A DNA stretch of 10,791 bases from Clostridia bacterium (GTDB lineage Bacteria > Bacillota > Clostridia > Oscillospirales > Acutalibacteraceae): contig JAKSQR010000038.1 in NCBI GenBank assembly GCA_024404065.1, positions 1 to 10,791 of the forward strand, read 5' to 3'. Shown here piece after piece: positions 1-6,519 of this stretch (its first letter is position 1; each line of letters starts with the position of its first letter). Position numbers and translations under genes: made by a program. The notes under the pieces were generated by a model. That model saw only the letters and a list, made by a program, of their open reading frames with translations. It did not search any database and was not told the DNA's origin.

Positions 1-1044
1 TGTACCGGACTTAAAAAGGCTACAATCGGTAAGGGCTTAGTAAGCTTATCAGGTAACACATTTGAAGGCTGTACTGCTCTTGAAACAGTTCAGCTCAGCG
101 AAGGTCTTGAGACTATAGGCAGTGCAGCATTCAGAGGCTGTACTTCACTTAAGGCAATCAAGCTTCCCTCAACACTCAAGGGTATTATGAACAGTGCATT
201 CACAGGCTGTGAAGCTCTTACAGCAGTAGTTATTCCTGATTCAGTTGAAACACTTGGTGAAGAAGCATTTAAGGATTGTGCAAGCCTTGCATCTGCAAAG
301 GTAGGCAAGGGCGTTAAGGTTATCCCCGTAAGCCTCTTTGAAAATGACACACTCCTTAAGGAAATCACACTTTCAGATAACCTTGAAGAGATTCAGGTTA
401 ATGCATTTGCAGGCACAGGCTATGTTCTTGATACAAAGAACTACAAGGACGGCCTCCTTTACATCGGTAACCACATTGTAGCTGCTGACGCAAAGGCATT
501 TAAGGGCGACATTGTTATCCCCACAAATACAAAGGTTATTGCTGACGAAGCATTCCAGACAGTTGACACCATCACAGGCGTTACAATTAAGGGTGCTACC
601 ACAGTAGGTGCTAAGGCATTCTACAACTGCACAGGCATTAAGAAGATTGATGTTGATGCTAAGTACATCGGCGCTCAGGCATTCTATCAGTGCTCAGCAC
701 TTGAAGAGGCTAAGGTTTCCGGCTGTACAGCAATCAGCGGTGAAGCATTCTATCAGTGCTCAGCACTCAAGGAAGTTTCTCTTCCCGCTTCACTTACCCT
801 TGTTGGTAACAACGCATTCTATGGCTGTAACAACCTTAAAACTGTAAACTACGAAGGCTCATCAGCACAGAAGGACGAAGTTCTTGTTTCCGTAGGTAAC
901 GGTAACCTTAAGGGTGCAGATTGGAACTGCGAAGGCGGTAACGATAACGGCGGTGACGGTTTCTTTGCAAAGATTAAGGCATTCTTCGCAAGCTTCTTTG
1001 AAAAGATTATTACTGCAATCCGTAACCTCTTTGGCAAGAAATAA
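1..1044 (+). CDS. BspA-like leucine-rich-repeat surface protein (3' part)
   Basis: The frame is open from base 1, so the gene starts upstream; 347 residues are visible. The product is a run of LRR_5/BspA-type repeats of about 22-23 residues, recognisable by recurring 'AF..C..L..V.LP..L..IG' units (for example AFRGCTSL, AFTGCEAL, AFYNCTGI, AFYQCSAL, AFYGCNNL). Such repeats form solenoids in secreted or surface proteins of host-associated anaerobes and often bind proteins or matrix. The repeats are interrupted by a less regular segment (about bases 400-560, around NYKDGLLYIGN), which is common in this family. After the last repeat comes a Gly/Asn/Asp linker (bases about 934-957) and then a hydrophobic, aromatic, lysine-containing tail of about 29 residues ending FGKK. 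No LPXTG motif is present at this end; the signal peptide, if any, lies off the window. Expressed towards a terminator just after the stop. The family call is secure; the ligand is unknown. Confidence 0.92.
   Translation, partial: CTGLKKATIGKGLVSLSGNTFEGCTALETVQLSEGLETIGSAAFRGCTSLKAIKLPSTLKGIMNSAFTGCEALTAVVIPDSVETLGEEAFKDCASLASAKVGKGVKVIPVSLFENDTLLKEITLSDNLEEIQVNAFAGTGYVLDTKNYKDGLLYIGNHIVAADAKAFKGDIVIPTNTKVIADEAFQTVDTITGVTIKGATTVGAKAFYNCTGIKKIDVDAKYIGAQAFYQCSALEEAKVSGCTAISGEAFYQCSALKEVSLPASLTLVGNNAFYGCNNLKTVNYEGSSAQKDEVLVSVGNGNLKGADWNCEGGNDNGGDGFFAKIKAFFASFFEKIITAIRNLFGKK
679..767 (+). repeat. Internal DNA-level LRR duplication (23-nt exact direct repeat, 66-nt period)
   Basis: The 23-nt stretch at 679-701 is repeated exactly at 745-767. 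The offset of 66 nt equals 22 codons, one LRR unit, and both copies encode AFYQCSA plus the start of the next Leu codon. The flanking codons differ. This points to recent unit duplication or gene conversion inside the LRR array rather than a mobile repeat. Confidence 0.85.
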
Positions 1045-1053
1045 TTAAATTAT

Positions 1054-1082
1054 AAAGGCCACTGCTTCGGCAGTGGCTTTTT
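1054..1082 (+). terminator. Rho-independent terminator of the LRR gene
   Basis: An 8-bp GC-rich stem (1058-1065 with 1070-1077) closes a TTCG tetraloop inside a C...G pair, the especially stable C(UUCG)G arrangement. It is extended by A/T pairs and followed by five T's (1078-1082). It starts 9 nt after the stop codon of the LRR gene. Confidence 0.95.
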
Positions 1083-1113
1083 GCTGTTTATATAGCATTT
1101 TTCACTTATATAG

Positions 1114-1142
1114 TTGATTACTCAGATAAAACAATGTATATT
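1114..1142 (+). promoter_or_regulatory. Sigma-A-type promoter for the 1186 gene
   Basis: A -35 box TTGATT (1114-1119), a 17-bp spacer and a -10 box TATATT (1137-1142) are visible. Transcription would start near 1149, giving a 5' leader of about 37 nt before the ATG at 1186. It follows the LRR terminator, so the gene is probably its own unit. Confidence 0.7.
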
Positions 1143-1185
1143 AGTGGTAGAAAGCAAAGCGTTCAATAGAAAAGGGAGCAGCACT

Positions 1186-2013
1186 ATGGCAGAGAGAAAA
1201 AGAAAAAAGTGGATAATTCTGGCTGTGGTGGCAGCTGTTGTTTTACTTGTTGCAGGGGGTATAGTAATGCTTAAAAATTATGTGGGCATAGGTGGTCAGC
1301 AGCTTAATAAATACAGCTACTCATCAGGTGGCGGTATGACAGGCGGATATCACACAGAAACCGTAAAAAGAAGTGGTGATAAAGCAATTATAAGCATAGA
1401 AGATGCTGAGTTTTATGCACAGGACCCCACTACCGCAGAGTATGTTGCAGATGCAACCGTAATGGATGAGCTTGAGGCAGCTGTGCGCAGGCACAATATG
1501 AATTTCTGGAACAGAAAGAAATTTACCAATATCTTTGTGGCAGACGGAGAAACCGACAGCTACAGTTTCGATTTTGATAAATCAGAGATTTCCTTCTCCT
1601 CACAGATTTACCCATTAAGATACAGTAAAAAGCTTAGTGAGCTTGATGCTATTGTGGAGAAATACATTAAGTCAGGTGAAAAGCTTCCCGGTCTTGTAAA
1701 CCCGAAAACAGAGAGTGAGGATAATTACTCTATCCCCGATGGAAAGCTTGAGATTTACGTTTACTCCTATGTTGATAATACCCTCGGCGTAAGAGTGCTT
1801 AACGGCACAGATGAGCAGGCTGAGATTGCAAAGGAATATAAGCTTACTGACGCAGACAAGGGCGATGTGATTGCTTCAGGCGCTATCACTGACAGTAGCA
1901 CTTTCAGCCCTCAGTCAAAGGGCGAAATGGAAATAAAGCTTAATGAAAGATTACCTGCAGGTAGCTATAAGCTTGTTTTTGGTGAGCTTGAAATCCCCTT
2001 TGAAATAAAATAA
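1186..2013 (+). CDS. Membrane-anchored extracytoplasmic protein of unknown function
   Basis: I do not recognise this 275-residue product. It begins with a basic stretch (MAERKRKKW) followed by one hydrophobic helix at about residues 9-29, so the remainder should face outside with the N-terminus in the cytoplasm. A Gly/Ser/Tyr-rich linker (34-55) leads to a mixed alpha/beta region (about 60-165) with an acidic helix (ATVMDELEAAVRRHN) and a Trp/Phe-rich stretch (NFWNRKKFTNIF). The last about 90 residues look like a beta-sandwich domain ending in ELPAGSY-like and LEIPFEIK strands, reminiscent of Ig-like domains of Gram-positive surface proteins. The ATG at 1186 is chosen because AGGGAG (1173-1178) lies 7 nt upstream; the in-frame TTG at 1114 coincides with the -35 box and cannot be the start. 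The gene is monocistronic and has no cysteine lipobox. Expression and topology are inferred; function is open. Confidence 0.85.
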   Translation: MAERKRKKWIILAVVAAVVLLVAGGIVMLKNYVGIGGQQLNKYSYSSGGGMTGGYHTETVKRSGDKAIISIEDAEFYAQDPTTAEYVADATVMDELEAAVRRHNMNFWNRKKFTNIFVADGETDSYSFDFDKSEISFSSQIYPLRYSKKLSELDAIVEKYIKSGEKLPGLVNPKTESEDNYSIPDGKLEIYVYSYVDNTLGVRVLNGTDEQAEIAKEYKLTDADKGDVIASGAITDSSTFSPQSKGEMEIKLNERLPAGSYKLVFGELEIPFEIK

Positions 2014-2017
2014 AAAA

Positions 2018-2049
2018 TAAGCACACGGTTTTTTCTTCCGTGTGCTTTT
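2018..2049. terminator. Bidirectional terminator between convergent genes
   Basis: An 8-bp perfect GC-containing stem (2021-2028 with 2038-2045), extended by A-T pairs, encloses a T-rich loop of 9 nt. It is followed by TTTT on the plus strand and by a T-rich run on the minus strand (complement of the A-run at 2012-2020). It therefore suits both the 1186-2013 gene and the convergent minus-strand gene ending at 2064. Confidence 0.9.
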
Positions 2050-2063
2050 GCTATCTTAAATTT

Positions 2064-3038
2064 TTAACCAATTACAGGCTTGTTGCAAACGATAAATGTC
2101 ATACGCTCCTGAATGGTAGGTCCGCCGTGCCATGTGTTGTATCCGCCGTGGTCTGTGGTTATTATTATAAGCCAATCCTCTGTATCATAAGTGGGGCGGG
2201 ATTTTATAGCACTTATTATGCTGTCGCTTGCTTTTTCGGCGTCCTTGTAGGCGGCAGCTAATTTTTTATTGCCCTGTGAGAAGCCTGTGGAGTGACCCTC
2301 GTGGTCGCAGTATTCAAGTATAGAAAAGATGAAATCAGAGCAGTTTTCCTTGCTGACATCTGCAACTATGTTTGCAATGGTGCCGTCGTCATTATCAGCC
2401 TTTACAAAGCTTGCATTAAGCTGCTTTTCCTCAATATATTTCTTCTCATTTATATAGGTGCTGTTATCCTGTGAAAAGTGGCCATTCCATGAAACGTAAA
2501 ATGCAGATGAATCAACTGTGCCGTCTTCAACAAGGGTTGTAAGCAGGGTAAGAGTGTCGTTTGACTTAGGCACGTGATTCTTTTTAACACCGTGTACATC
2601 CGCCCATACGCCTGTAAGTATGGAGCACCAGCCGGGTGCAGTAGAGGTATCCTGCTTATTAATTGCAGGGTAGGGCACACCACCGCAGTAGCTCAGCACT
2701 GCCTGACCGCCGTCAGCTATAAGGGTGTTTATACCGCTTGCATCAAACTCCTTGCTCATTTTAAGGTTATCTGCACGGCAGCCGTCATAGCCTATTACAA
2801 TGGCTTTCTTTGCAGTTTTACCCTCAGGCAGAGGTGAGCTTAAATGGTTTTTAATAAGATTATAAATTTCGGTCTGAGGCACTGCCGTTTCAATGGTGTT
2901 TTCGTAAATATCAACTGCCTCAATATTCTTAATGTATTTTGAGTTGAAGTCGCCGTAGTTTGTGCCTGTAAATATACCCGCAATAAAGCAGGCAAGGGTT
3001 ACAATCCAGGCAATGGCTGTGTTTATAATATTTAACAT
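2064..3038 (-). CDS. Membrane-anchored alkaline-phosphatase-superfamily phosphodiesterase-like enzyme
   Basis: A 324-residue protein of the type I phosphodiesterase/nucleotide pyrophosphatase branch of the alkaline phosphatase superfamily, two-zinc hydrolases of phosphate mono- or diesters. Visible metal and catalytic motifs in order are VIGYDGCRAD (Asp at about 85), STAPGW..ILTG with the probable Thr nucleophile near 133 and HGV (His149), EYCDHEGH (Asp245, His249), and TTDHGG...HGG (Asp296, His297, His304). An N-terminal hydrophobic helix (about residues 5-25) would tether the catalytic domain outside the membrane. The start at 3038 is preferred because GGAGAGGTG lies 4 nt upstream at 3043-3051; an upstream in-frame ATG at 3053 overlaps that ribosome site and would add five residues. 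At 324 residues it is shorter than many family members (about 400 or more), with a compact cap and no C-terminal domain. Transcribed alone from its own promoter. The substrate cannot be told from the sequence. Confidence 0.88.
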   Translation of the reverse strand: MLNIINTAIAWIVTLACFIAGIFTGTNYGDFNSKYIKNIEAVDIYENTIETAVPQTEIYNLIKNHLSSPLPEGKTAKKAIVIGYDGCRADNLKMSKEFDASGINTLIADGGQAVLSYCGGVPYPAINKQDTSTAPGWCSILTGVWADVHGVKKNHVPKSNDTLTLLTTLVEDGTVDSSAFYVSWNGHFSQDNSTYINEKKYIEEKQLNASFVKADNDDGTIANIVADVSKENCSDFIFSILEYCDHEGHSTGFSQGNKKLAAAYKDAEKASDSIISAIKSRPTYDTEDWLIIITTDHGGYNTWHGGPTIQERMTFIVCNKPVIG

Positions 3039-3079
3039 AAAGCACCTCTCCATATAAATTTCTGCTAAGTTATAAATTC

Positions 3080-3109
3080 AATTTAGCACAAAAATCAGAG
3101 CCTTGTCAA
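3080..3109 (-). promoter_or_regulatory. Sigma-A-type promoter for the phosphodiesterase-like gene
   Basis: On the minus strand a perfect TTGACA (-35, 3104-3109) is followed after 18 bp by TAAATT (-10, 3080-3085; CTAAAT at 17 bp is an alternative register). Transcription would start near 3073, about 35 nt before the chosen ATG at 3038. It lies just downstream of the aldolase terminator. Confidence 0.7.
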
Positions 3110-3121
3110 TAATCTTAATAA

Positions 3122-3155
3122 GAAATAAAAAACAGGGAGTCCGAAAACTCCCTGT
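3122..3155 (-). terminator. Rho-independent terminator of the aldolase gene
   Basis: A 9-bp perfect stem (3147-3155 with 3132-3140) has a 6-nt loop and, on the minus strand, is followed by a T-rich run (complement of 3122-3131). It sits 16 nt past the aldolase stop codon and insulates the downstream phosphodiesterase-like gene. Confidence 0.93.
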
Positions 3156-3171
3156 AAATATTAAGCTTTAA

Positions 3172-4110
3172 TTATTCAGCTTTGCCTTCGCAACCAAGAA
3201 CGTTCTTCATCTTGTGCTCAACAACATCCTGAATAGCAGCACGTGCGGGCTTAAGATACTGTCTGGGGTCAAAGTGACCGGGATTCTCATCAAAGTGCTT
3301 ACGGATAGAAGCTGTAAGAGCAAGACGAAGGTCAGAGTCAACGTTAATCTTACAAACTGCCATTGAAGAAGCCTTTCTGAGCATATCCTCGGGGATACCG
3401 ATAGCGTCGGGCATTGAGCCGCCGTGCTCGTTAATCATCTGAACGTACTCAGGCATAACTGATGATGCACCGTGAAGAACGATGGGGAAACCAGGAAGTC
3501 TCTTGCCAACTTCTTCAAGAATGTCAAATCTGAGCTGGGGCTTCTGACCGGGCTTAAACTTATAAGCACCGTGGCTTGTACCGATAGCGATAGCAAGTGA
3601 GTCAACGCCTGTTCTGTTTACGAAATCCTCAACCTCTTCAGGTCTTGTGTAGCTTTCGTTACCTTCTTCTACTACAACGTCATCTTCAACGCCTGCAAGG
3701 GTACCAAGTTCGCCTTCAACAACACAGCCGTGTGCGTGTGCGTACTCAACAACCTTCTTTGTAAGAGCAATATTCTCTTCGTAGGGGAGAGATGAACCGT
3801 CAATCATAACTGATGTGAAACCACCGTCAATGCACTGCTTGCAGGTCTCAAAATCGGGGCCGTGGTCAAGGTGAAGTGCGATGGGAACGCCGCTCTCTTC
3901 AACAGCTGCTTCTACCATCTTAACGATGTACTTAAGACCAGCATAGTCTCTTGCGCCCTTTGAGCACTGAAGGATTACGGGAGCCTTAAGATTCTTAGCT
4001 GCACCAACGATACCCTGGATGATTTCCATGTTGTTTACGTTGAATGCGCCGATTGCATAGCCGCCCTTGTAGGCGTCTTCAAACATTTTTTTAGTGGTTA
4101 CTAATGCCAT
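3172..4110 (-). CDS. fba: Class II fructose-1,6-bisphosphate aldolase
   Basis: A 312-residue zinc-dependent aldolase that cleaves fructose-1,6-bisphosphate into dihydroxyacetone phosphate and glyceraldehyde-3-phosphate in cytosolic glycolysis and gluconeogenesis. Key elements are visible: ALHLDHG with catalytic Asp82 and zinc ligand His83, VEGELG with Glu134, GTSHGAYK with zinc ligand His180, VLHGASS with zinc ligand His213, and NVDSDLR (256-262) contributing substrate binding. Length and the N-terminus (MALVTTKKMF) fit the aldolases of about 307-312 residues common in Clostridia. The start is the ATG at 4110, with AGGAG at 4119-4123 and 8-nt spacing; the upstream GTG at 4119 overlaps that site and is rejected. 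It stands as a single-gene unit between a very good promoter and a strong terminator, as expected for an abundant glycolytic enzyme. Confidence 0.97.
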   Translation of the reverse strand: MALVTTKKMFEDAYKGGYAIGAFNVNNMEIIQGIVGAAKNLKAPVILQCSKGARDYAGLKYIVKMVEAAVEESGVPIALHLDHGPDFETCKQCIDGGFTSVMIDGSSLPYEENIALTKKVVEYAHAHGCVVEGELGTLAGVEDDVVVEEGNESYTRPEEVEDFVNRTGVDSLAIAIGTSHGAYKFKPGQKPQLRFDILEEVGKRLPGFPIVLHGASSVMPEYVQMINEHGGSMPDAIGIPEDMLRKASSMAVCKINVDSDLRLALTASIRKHFDENPGHFDPRQYLKPARAAIQDVVEHKMKNVLGCEGKAE

Positions 4111-4149
4111 AATTGTCACTCCTAAAGTTTATTTTAACTAACCGTAAAT

Positions 4150-4177
4150 ATTATATCAAAAAACTGAATTTTGTCAA
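4150..4177 (-). promoter_or_regulatory. Strong extended -10 promoter for fba
   Basis: On the minus strand a consensus TTGACA (-35, 4172-4177) and a consensus TATAAT (-10, 4150-4155) are separated by 16 bp, and a TG one base before the -10 gives an extended -10 (TGATATAAT). Predicted leader to the ATG is about 33 nt. This is the best promoter in the window. Confidence 0.88.
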
Positions 4178-4188
4178 CGGTAGCAGGG

Positions 4189-4225
4189 AATGCAAAATGT
4201 ATAAAATATATAAGCTTATTGCATT
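4189..4225. promoter_or_regulatory. Inverted repeat at the divergent promoter, possible operator
   Basis: AATGCAA (4189-4195) and its exact reverse complement TTGCATT (4219-4225) sit 30 bp apart, about three helical turns, between the fba and femAB promoters. An 8-bp palindrome (4211-4218) lies between the arms. The right arm covers the -35 box of the femAB promoter. The match could be chance in AT-rich DNA; no regulator is identifiable. Confidence 0.3.
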
Positions 4226-4247
4226 AACTTATTATATAATGTATAAT
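4219..4247 (+). promoter_or_regulatory. Promoter of the femAB-to-PNPOx operon
   Basis: TTGCAT (-35, 4219-4224), a 17-bp spacer and a consensus TATAAT (-10, 4242-4247) precede the first gene, giving a leader of about 29 nt. A second TATAAT-like box at 4235-4240 overlaps, so the exact start may vary. The -35 box coincides with one arm of the inverted repeat at 4189-4225. Confidence 0.75.
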
Positions 4248-4282
4248 AAAAGCGTTAATTGTATTAAATGGAGTAGTATCCT

Positions 4283-5317
4283 ATGAAAACAGAAATTGTA
4301 AATATTGATAATGCTCAGGAGCTTGATGCCTTTGTAGAGGGTCATAAAAACGGTCACTTTATGCAAAGCACCTTATGGGGCAGGGTTAAGGATGACTGGG
4401 GCTGGTTTGGTATAATCGCCCGCAGTGATGATGGAAGCATAAAGGGCACAATGAGTGTGCTTGTGCGCAAGATTTCTAAAATGCCCTACTATATGTTTTA
4501 CGCACCAAGAGGTCCTGTATGTGATTTGCACGATAAAGAGACTTTTAATGCCCTTATGGATGCCGCAAAGGCAGAGGGCAAAAAGAGAAATGCTTATGCT
4601 ATAAAATTGGATAAGGACGCCGACACAAACGATAGTGAATACAGAGCCATTGTTACTGACGCAGGCTTTAAGATTGACCCTGTTGAGGACAGGCTGAAGG
4701 GCTTTCAGTGCTCCCGTGTTATCCGCATAGATATTGAAGGCAAAACAGAGGATGAGGTTTTTGCCGCCTTTGACAGCGGTCACCGCCGTAAGGTAAGAGT
4801 TGCCCTTAAAAACAATGTTGAGGTTGAGATAAACGGCAGCGAAAAGGCAGACCTTTTTTATGAAATGATGAAGGAAACCACAGAGCGTGACGGCTTTGAG
4901 CTTCGCAGTGCAGATTGGTTCCGTAAAATTCTTGATGCCTTTGGGGATAAAGCAAGGCTCTACACCGCTTACTACACACCTGAGGGTGGCGAAAGGGTAC
5001 ATATAGCAGGCGCTCTTGCCCTTGTTTATGGTGATAAGCTCTGGTATTTCTACGGAGCCTCCCGCAACATACACCGCAATGTAATGCCCAATTACCTGCT
5101 TCAGTGGGAGATGATAAAATGGGCTGTTGAGAATAAGTGCCGTATCTACGATTTCAGAGGCGTTGAGCGTTTTGATGAGGAAGACGGACTTTACAGATTC
5201 AAGATTAAATTCGGCTCATATCAGGAAGAGTTTATGGGCGAAATGGAGCAGGTTTATAAGCCCGCTGCCGCAGCCCTTGTAAATACAACCCAGCAGATTA
5301 TCAAAAAATTAAGATAA
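4283..5317 (+). CDS. FemAB-family peptidoglycan bridge aminoacyltransferase
   Basis: A 344-residue member of the FemA/FemX/MurM family, which transfers amino acids from charged tRNA to the stem-peptide lysine of lipid II (or to a growing bridge) on the cytoplasmic face of the membrane. Family signatures are YAPRGP (73-78), the basic strand RRKVRVALK (168-176), KETTERDGF (197-205), GALALVYGDKLWYFYGAS (243-260), MPNYLLQWEMIKWA (268-281), YDFRGV (289-294) and GLYRFKIKFG (302-311). These make the tandem GNAT-like folds of the family. There is no room for the coiled-coil arm of staphylococcal FemA (about 420 residues), so it resembles the shorter FemX type (about 335). TGGAG at 4269-4273 sets the ATG at 4283. 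It is first in a five-gene operon, 10 nt before the ThuA-like gene. The amino acid added cannot be predicted. Confidence 0.93.
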   Translation: MKTEIVNIDNAQELDAFVEGHKNGHFMQSTLWGRVKDDWGWFGIIARSDDGSIKGTMSVLVRKISKMPYYMFYAPRGPVCDLHDKETFNALMDAAKAEGKKRNAYAIKLDKDADTNDSEYRAIVTDAGFKIDPVEDRLKGFQCSRVIRIDIEGKTEDEVFAAFDSGHRRKVRVALKNNVEVEINGSEKADLFYEMMKETTERDGFELRSADWFRKILDAFGDKARLYTAYYTPEGGERVHIAGALALVYGDKLWYFYGASRNIHRNVMPNYLLQWEMIKWAVENKCRIYDFRGVERFDEEDGLYRFKIKFGSYQEEFMGEMEQVYKPAAAALVNTTQQIIKKLR

Positions 5318-5327
5318 GGGTGATATT

Positions 5328-6071
5328 ATGATAAGAGTAACAGTGTGGAATGAAGGCCTGCACGAAAAAACAAGCAAAGAGGTAAGCGCAATTTACCCCG
5401 ATGGTATTCACAATTACATCAAGGGCTTCCTTCAGACCGAAGAGGATATTGAGGTAACCACAGCTACCCTTACACAGCGTAAGTGTGGCCTTACTGATGA
5501 GGTGCTTGATAACACAGATGTGCTTATCTGGTGGGGTCACATGGCACACCACCTTGTACCCGATAAAATTGTAAAAAAGGTCTATGACAGAGTGCTTGGC
5601 GGCATGGGCATAATCGTGCTTCACTCAGGTCATCACTCAAAAATTTTCAAAAAGCTTATGGGTACAACCTGCAACCTTCAGTGGAGAGAAGGGGACAGAG
5701 AAAGACTCTGGACAGTAAACCCCTCACACCCCATTGCAAAGGGCGTGCCCGCATATATTGATATAGATGTTGAAGAGATGTACGGTGAGCGTTTTGATAT
5801 ACCTGAGCCTCAGGAATTAGTATTTATGGGCTGGTTTGCAGGCGGTGAGGTATTCCGCTCAGGCTGCTGCTGGCAGAAGGGTCTTGGCAAGGTATTCTAT
5901 TTCCAGCCAGGTCACGAATCAAACCCCACCTATCACAATAAGGATATTCAGCTTATTATTAAAAATGCAGTCCGCTGGGCAGCACCTCAGAATCCCGTAA
6001 TCAAAGACAAAGGCTGCCCCCACGCAAAGGTAACACCTGAGCAGAAATACAAGGAGAATAACAATGAGTGA
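5328..6071 (+). CDS. ThuA-like (trehalose utilisation) domain protein
   Basis: A 247-residue single-domain ThuA-family protein with the class I glutamine-amidotransferase-like fold. Visible family features are the N-terminal beta-strand (RVTVWNEG), DVLIWWGH (64-71), GIIVLHSGHHS (94-104), NPSHPIAKGVP (131-141), EEMYGERF (149-156), GKVFYFQPGHE (187-197) and C-terminal VRWAAP (215-220). A short polar extension with CPHAK (230-234) ends the protein. The histidine-rich motifs are typical of the family, which lacks the Cys of true amidotransferases. ThuA was named in trehalose/sucrose-type sugar use in rhizobia, where it accompanies a sugar dehydrogenase; no such partner is present here, so the role is open. 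No signal peptide. AAGGGTG at 5316-5322 overlaps the stop of the FemAB gene and sets the ATG. Its 3' end overlaps dut by 8 nt. Confidence 0.9.
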   Translation: MIRVTVWNEGLHEKTSKEVSAIYPDGIHNYIKGFLQTEEDIEVTTATLTQRKCGLTDEVLDNTDVLIWWGHMAHHLVPDKIVKKVYDRVLGGMGIIVLHSGHHSKIFKKLMGTTCNLQWREGDRERLWTVNPSHPIAKGVPAYIDIDVEEMYGERFDIPEPQELVFMGWFAGGEVFRSGCCWQKGLGKVFYFQPGHESNPTYHNKDIQLIIKNAVRWAAPQNPVIKDKGCPHAKVTPEQKYKENNNE

Positions 6072-6507
6072 GCTTAAAATAAAGAAACTCCGTGAGAATG
6101 CCAAAATCCCCTTCAGGGCAACAGAAGGCTCCGCAGGTATGGATTTATATGCCTGCATTGATGAGCCCATCACCCTTAATGGCGGTGAAAAGGCAGTAAT
6201 CCCCACAGGTATTGCCATTGCCCTGCCAAGTGCAGAGCTTGGTGCATTCATTTTTGCCCGCAGTGGTCTTGCAATTAAGCATGGTATAGGTCTGCTTAAC
6301 TCAGTAGGAGTAATTGACAGCGACTATCGTGGTGAAATCTGCGTAGGCGTTATAAATCAGCTTCAGGAGCCCTACACCATTAACCCTGATGAGAGAATTG
6401 CACAGATGGTTATTATGCCGGTTTCTCTTATCCCCGCAGTAGAGGTTGAGGAGCTTGACGAAACTGAGAGAGGCGCAGGCGGATTCGGCTCAACCGGTAA
6501 AAATTAA
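6064..6507 (+). CDS. dut: dUTP diphosphatase (trimeric dUTPase)
   Basis: A complete 147-residue dUTPase that hydrolyses dUTP to dUMP and pyrophosphate, limiting uracil in DNA and feeding dTMP synthesis. All five motifs of homotrimeric dUTPases are present: AGMDLYA (24-30), ARSGLA (65-70), GVIDSDYRGE (82-91) with catalytic Asp85 and the uracil-pocket Tyr88, RIAQMVI (111-117), and the glycine-rich C-terminal RGAGGFGSTG (136-145). Motif 2 has Ala where many enzymes have Pro before RSG. AAGGAG (6051-6056) with 7-nt spacing sets the ATG. The start codon lies inside the last codons of the ThuA-like gene, so translation is probably coupled. Downstream, its stop codon overlaps the ribosome site of the next gene. 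Confidence 0.97.
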   Translation: MSELKIKKLRENAKIPFRATEGSAGMDLYACIDEPITLNGGEKAVIPTGIAIALPSAELGAFIFARSGLAIKHGIGLLNSVGVIDSDYRGEICVGVINQLQEPYTINPDERIAQMVIMPVSLIPAVEVEELDETERGAGGFGSTGKN

Positions 6508-6519
6508 GGAGAAAGAAAA

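Noticed and set aside
1..957. Regular repeats that could suggest a CRISPR array or tandem DNA element
   Set aside because: The period is 22-23 codons, in frame, and the copies diverge as protein repeats do. There are no constant repeats with unique spacers, so this is an LRR coding array.
1114..1185. Upstream in-frame TTG start for the 1186 gene
   Set aside because: The TTG forms part of the -35 box and is not followed by a ribosome site at the right spacing. The ATG at 1186 has AGGGAG 7 nt upstream.
4373..5074. Long 233-codon open frame on the minus strand inside the FemAB gene
   Set aside because: It lies wholly antisense to a clearly recognised protein, its product has no family features, and no ribosome site or promoter fits it. 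It is a shadow of the codon use on the other strand.
5328..6071. ThuA label taken as proof of trehalose breakdown
   Set aside because: No sugar transporter, dehydrogenase or regulator is adjacent, and the family is broad. Only the fold assignment is kept.
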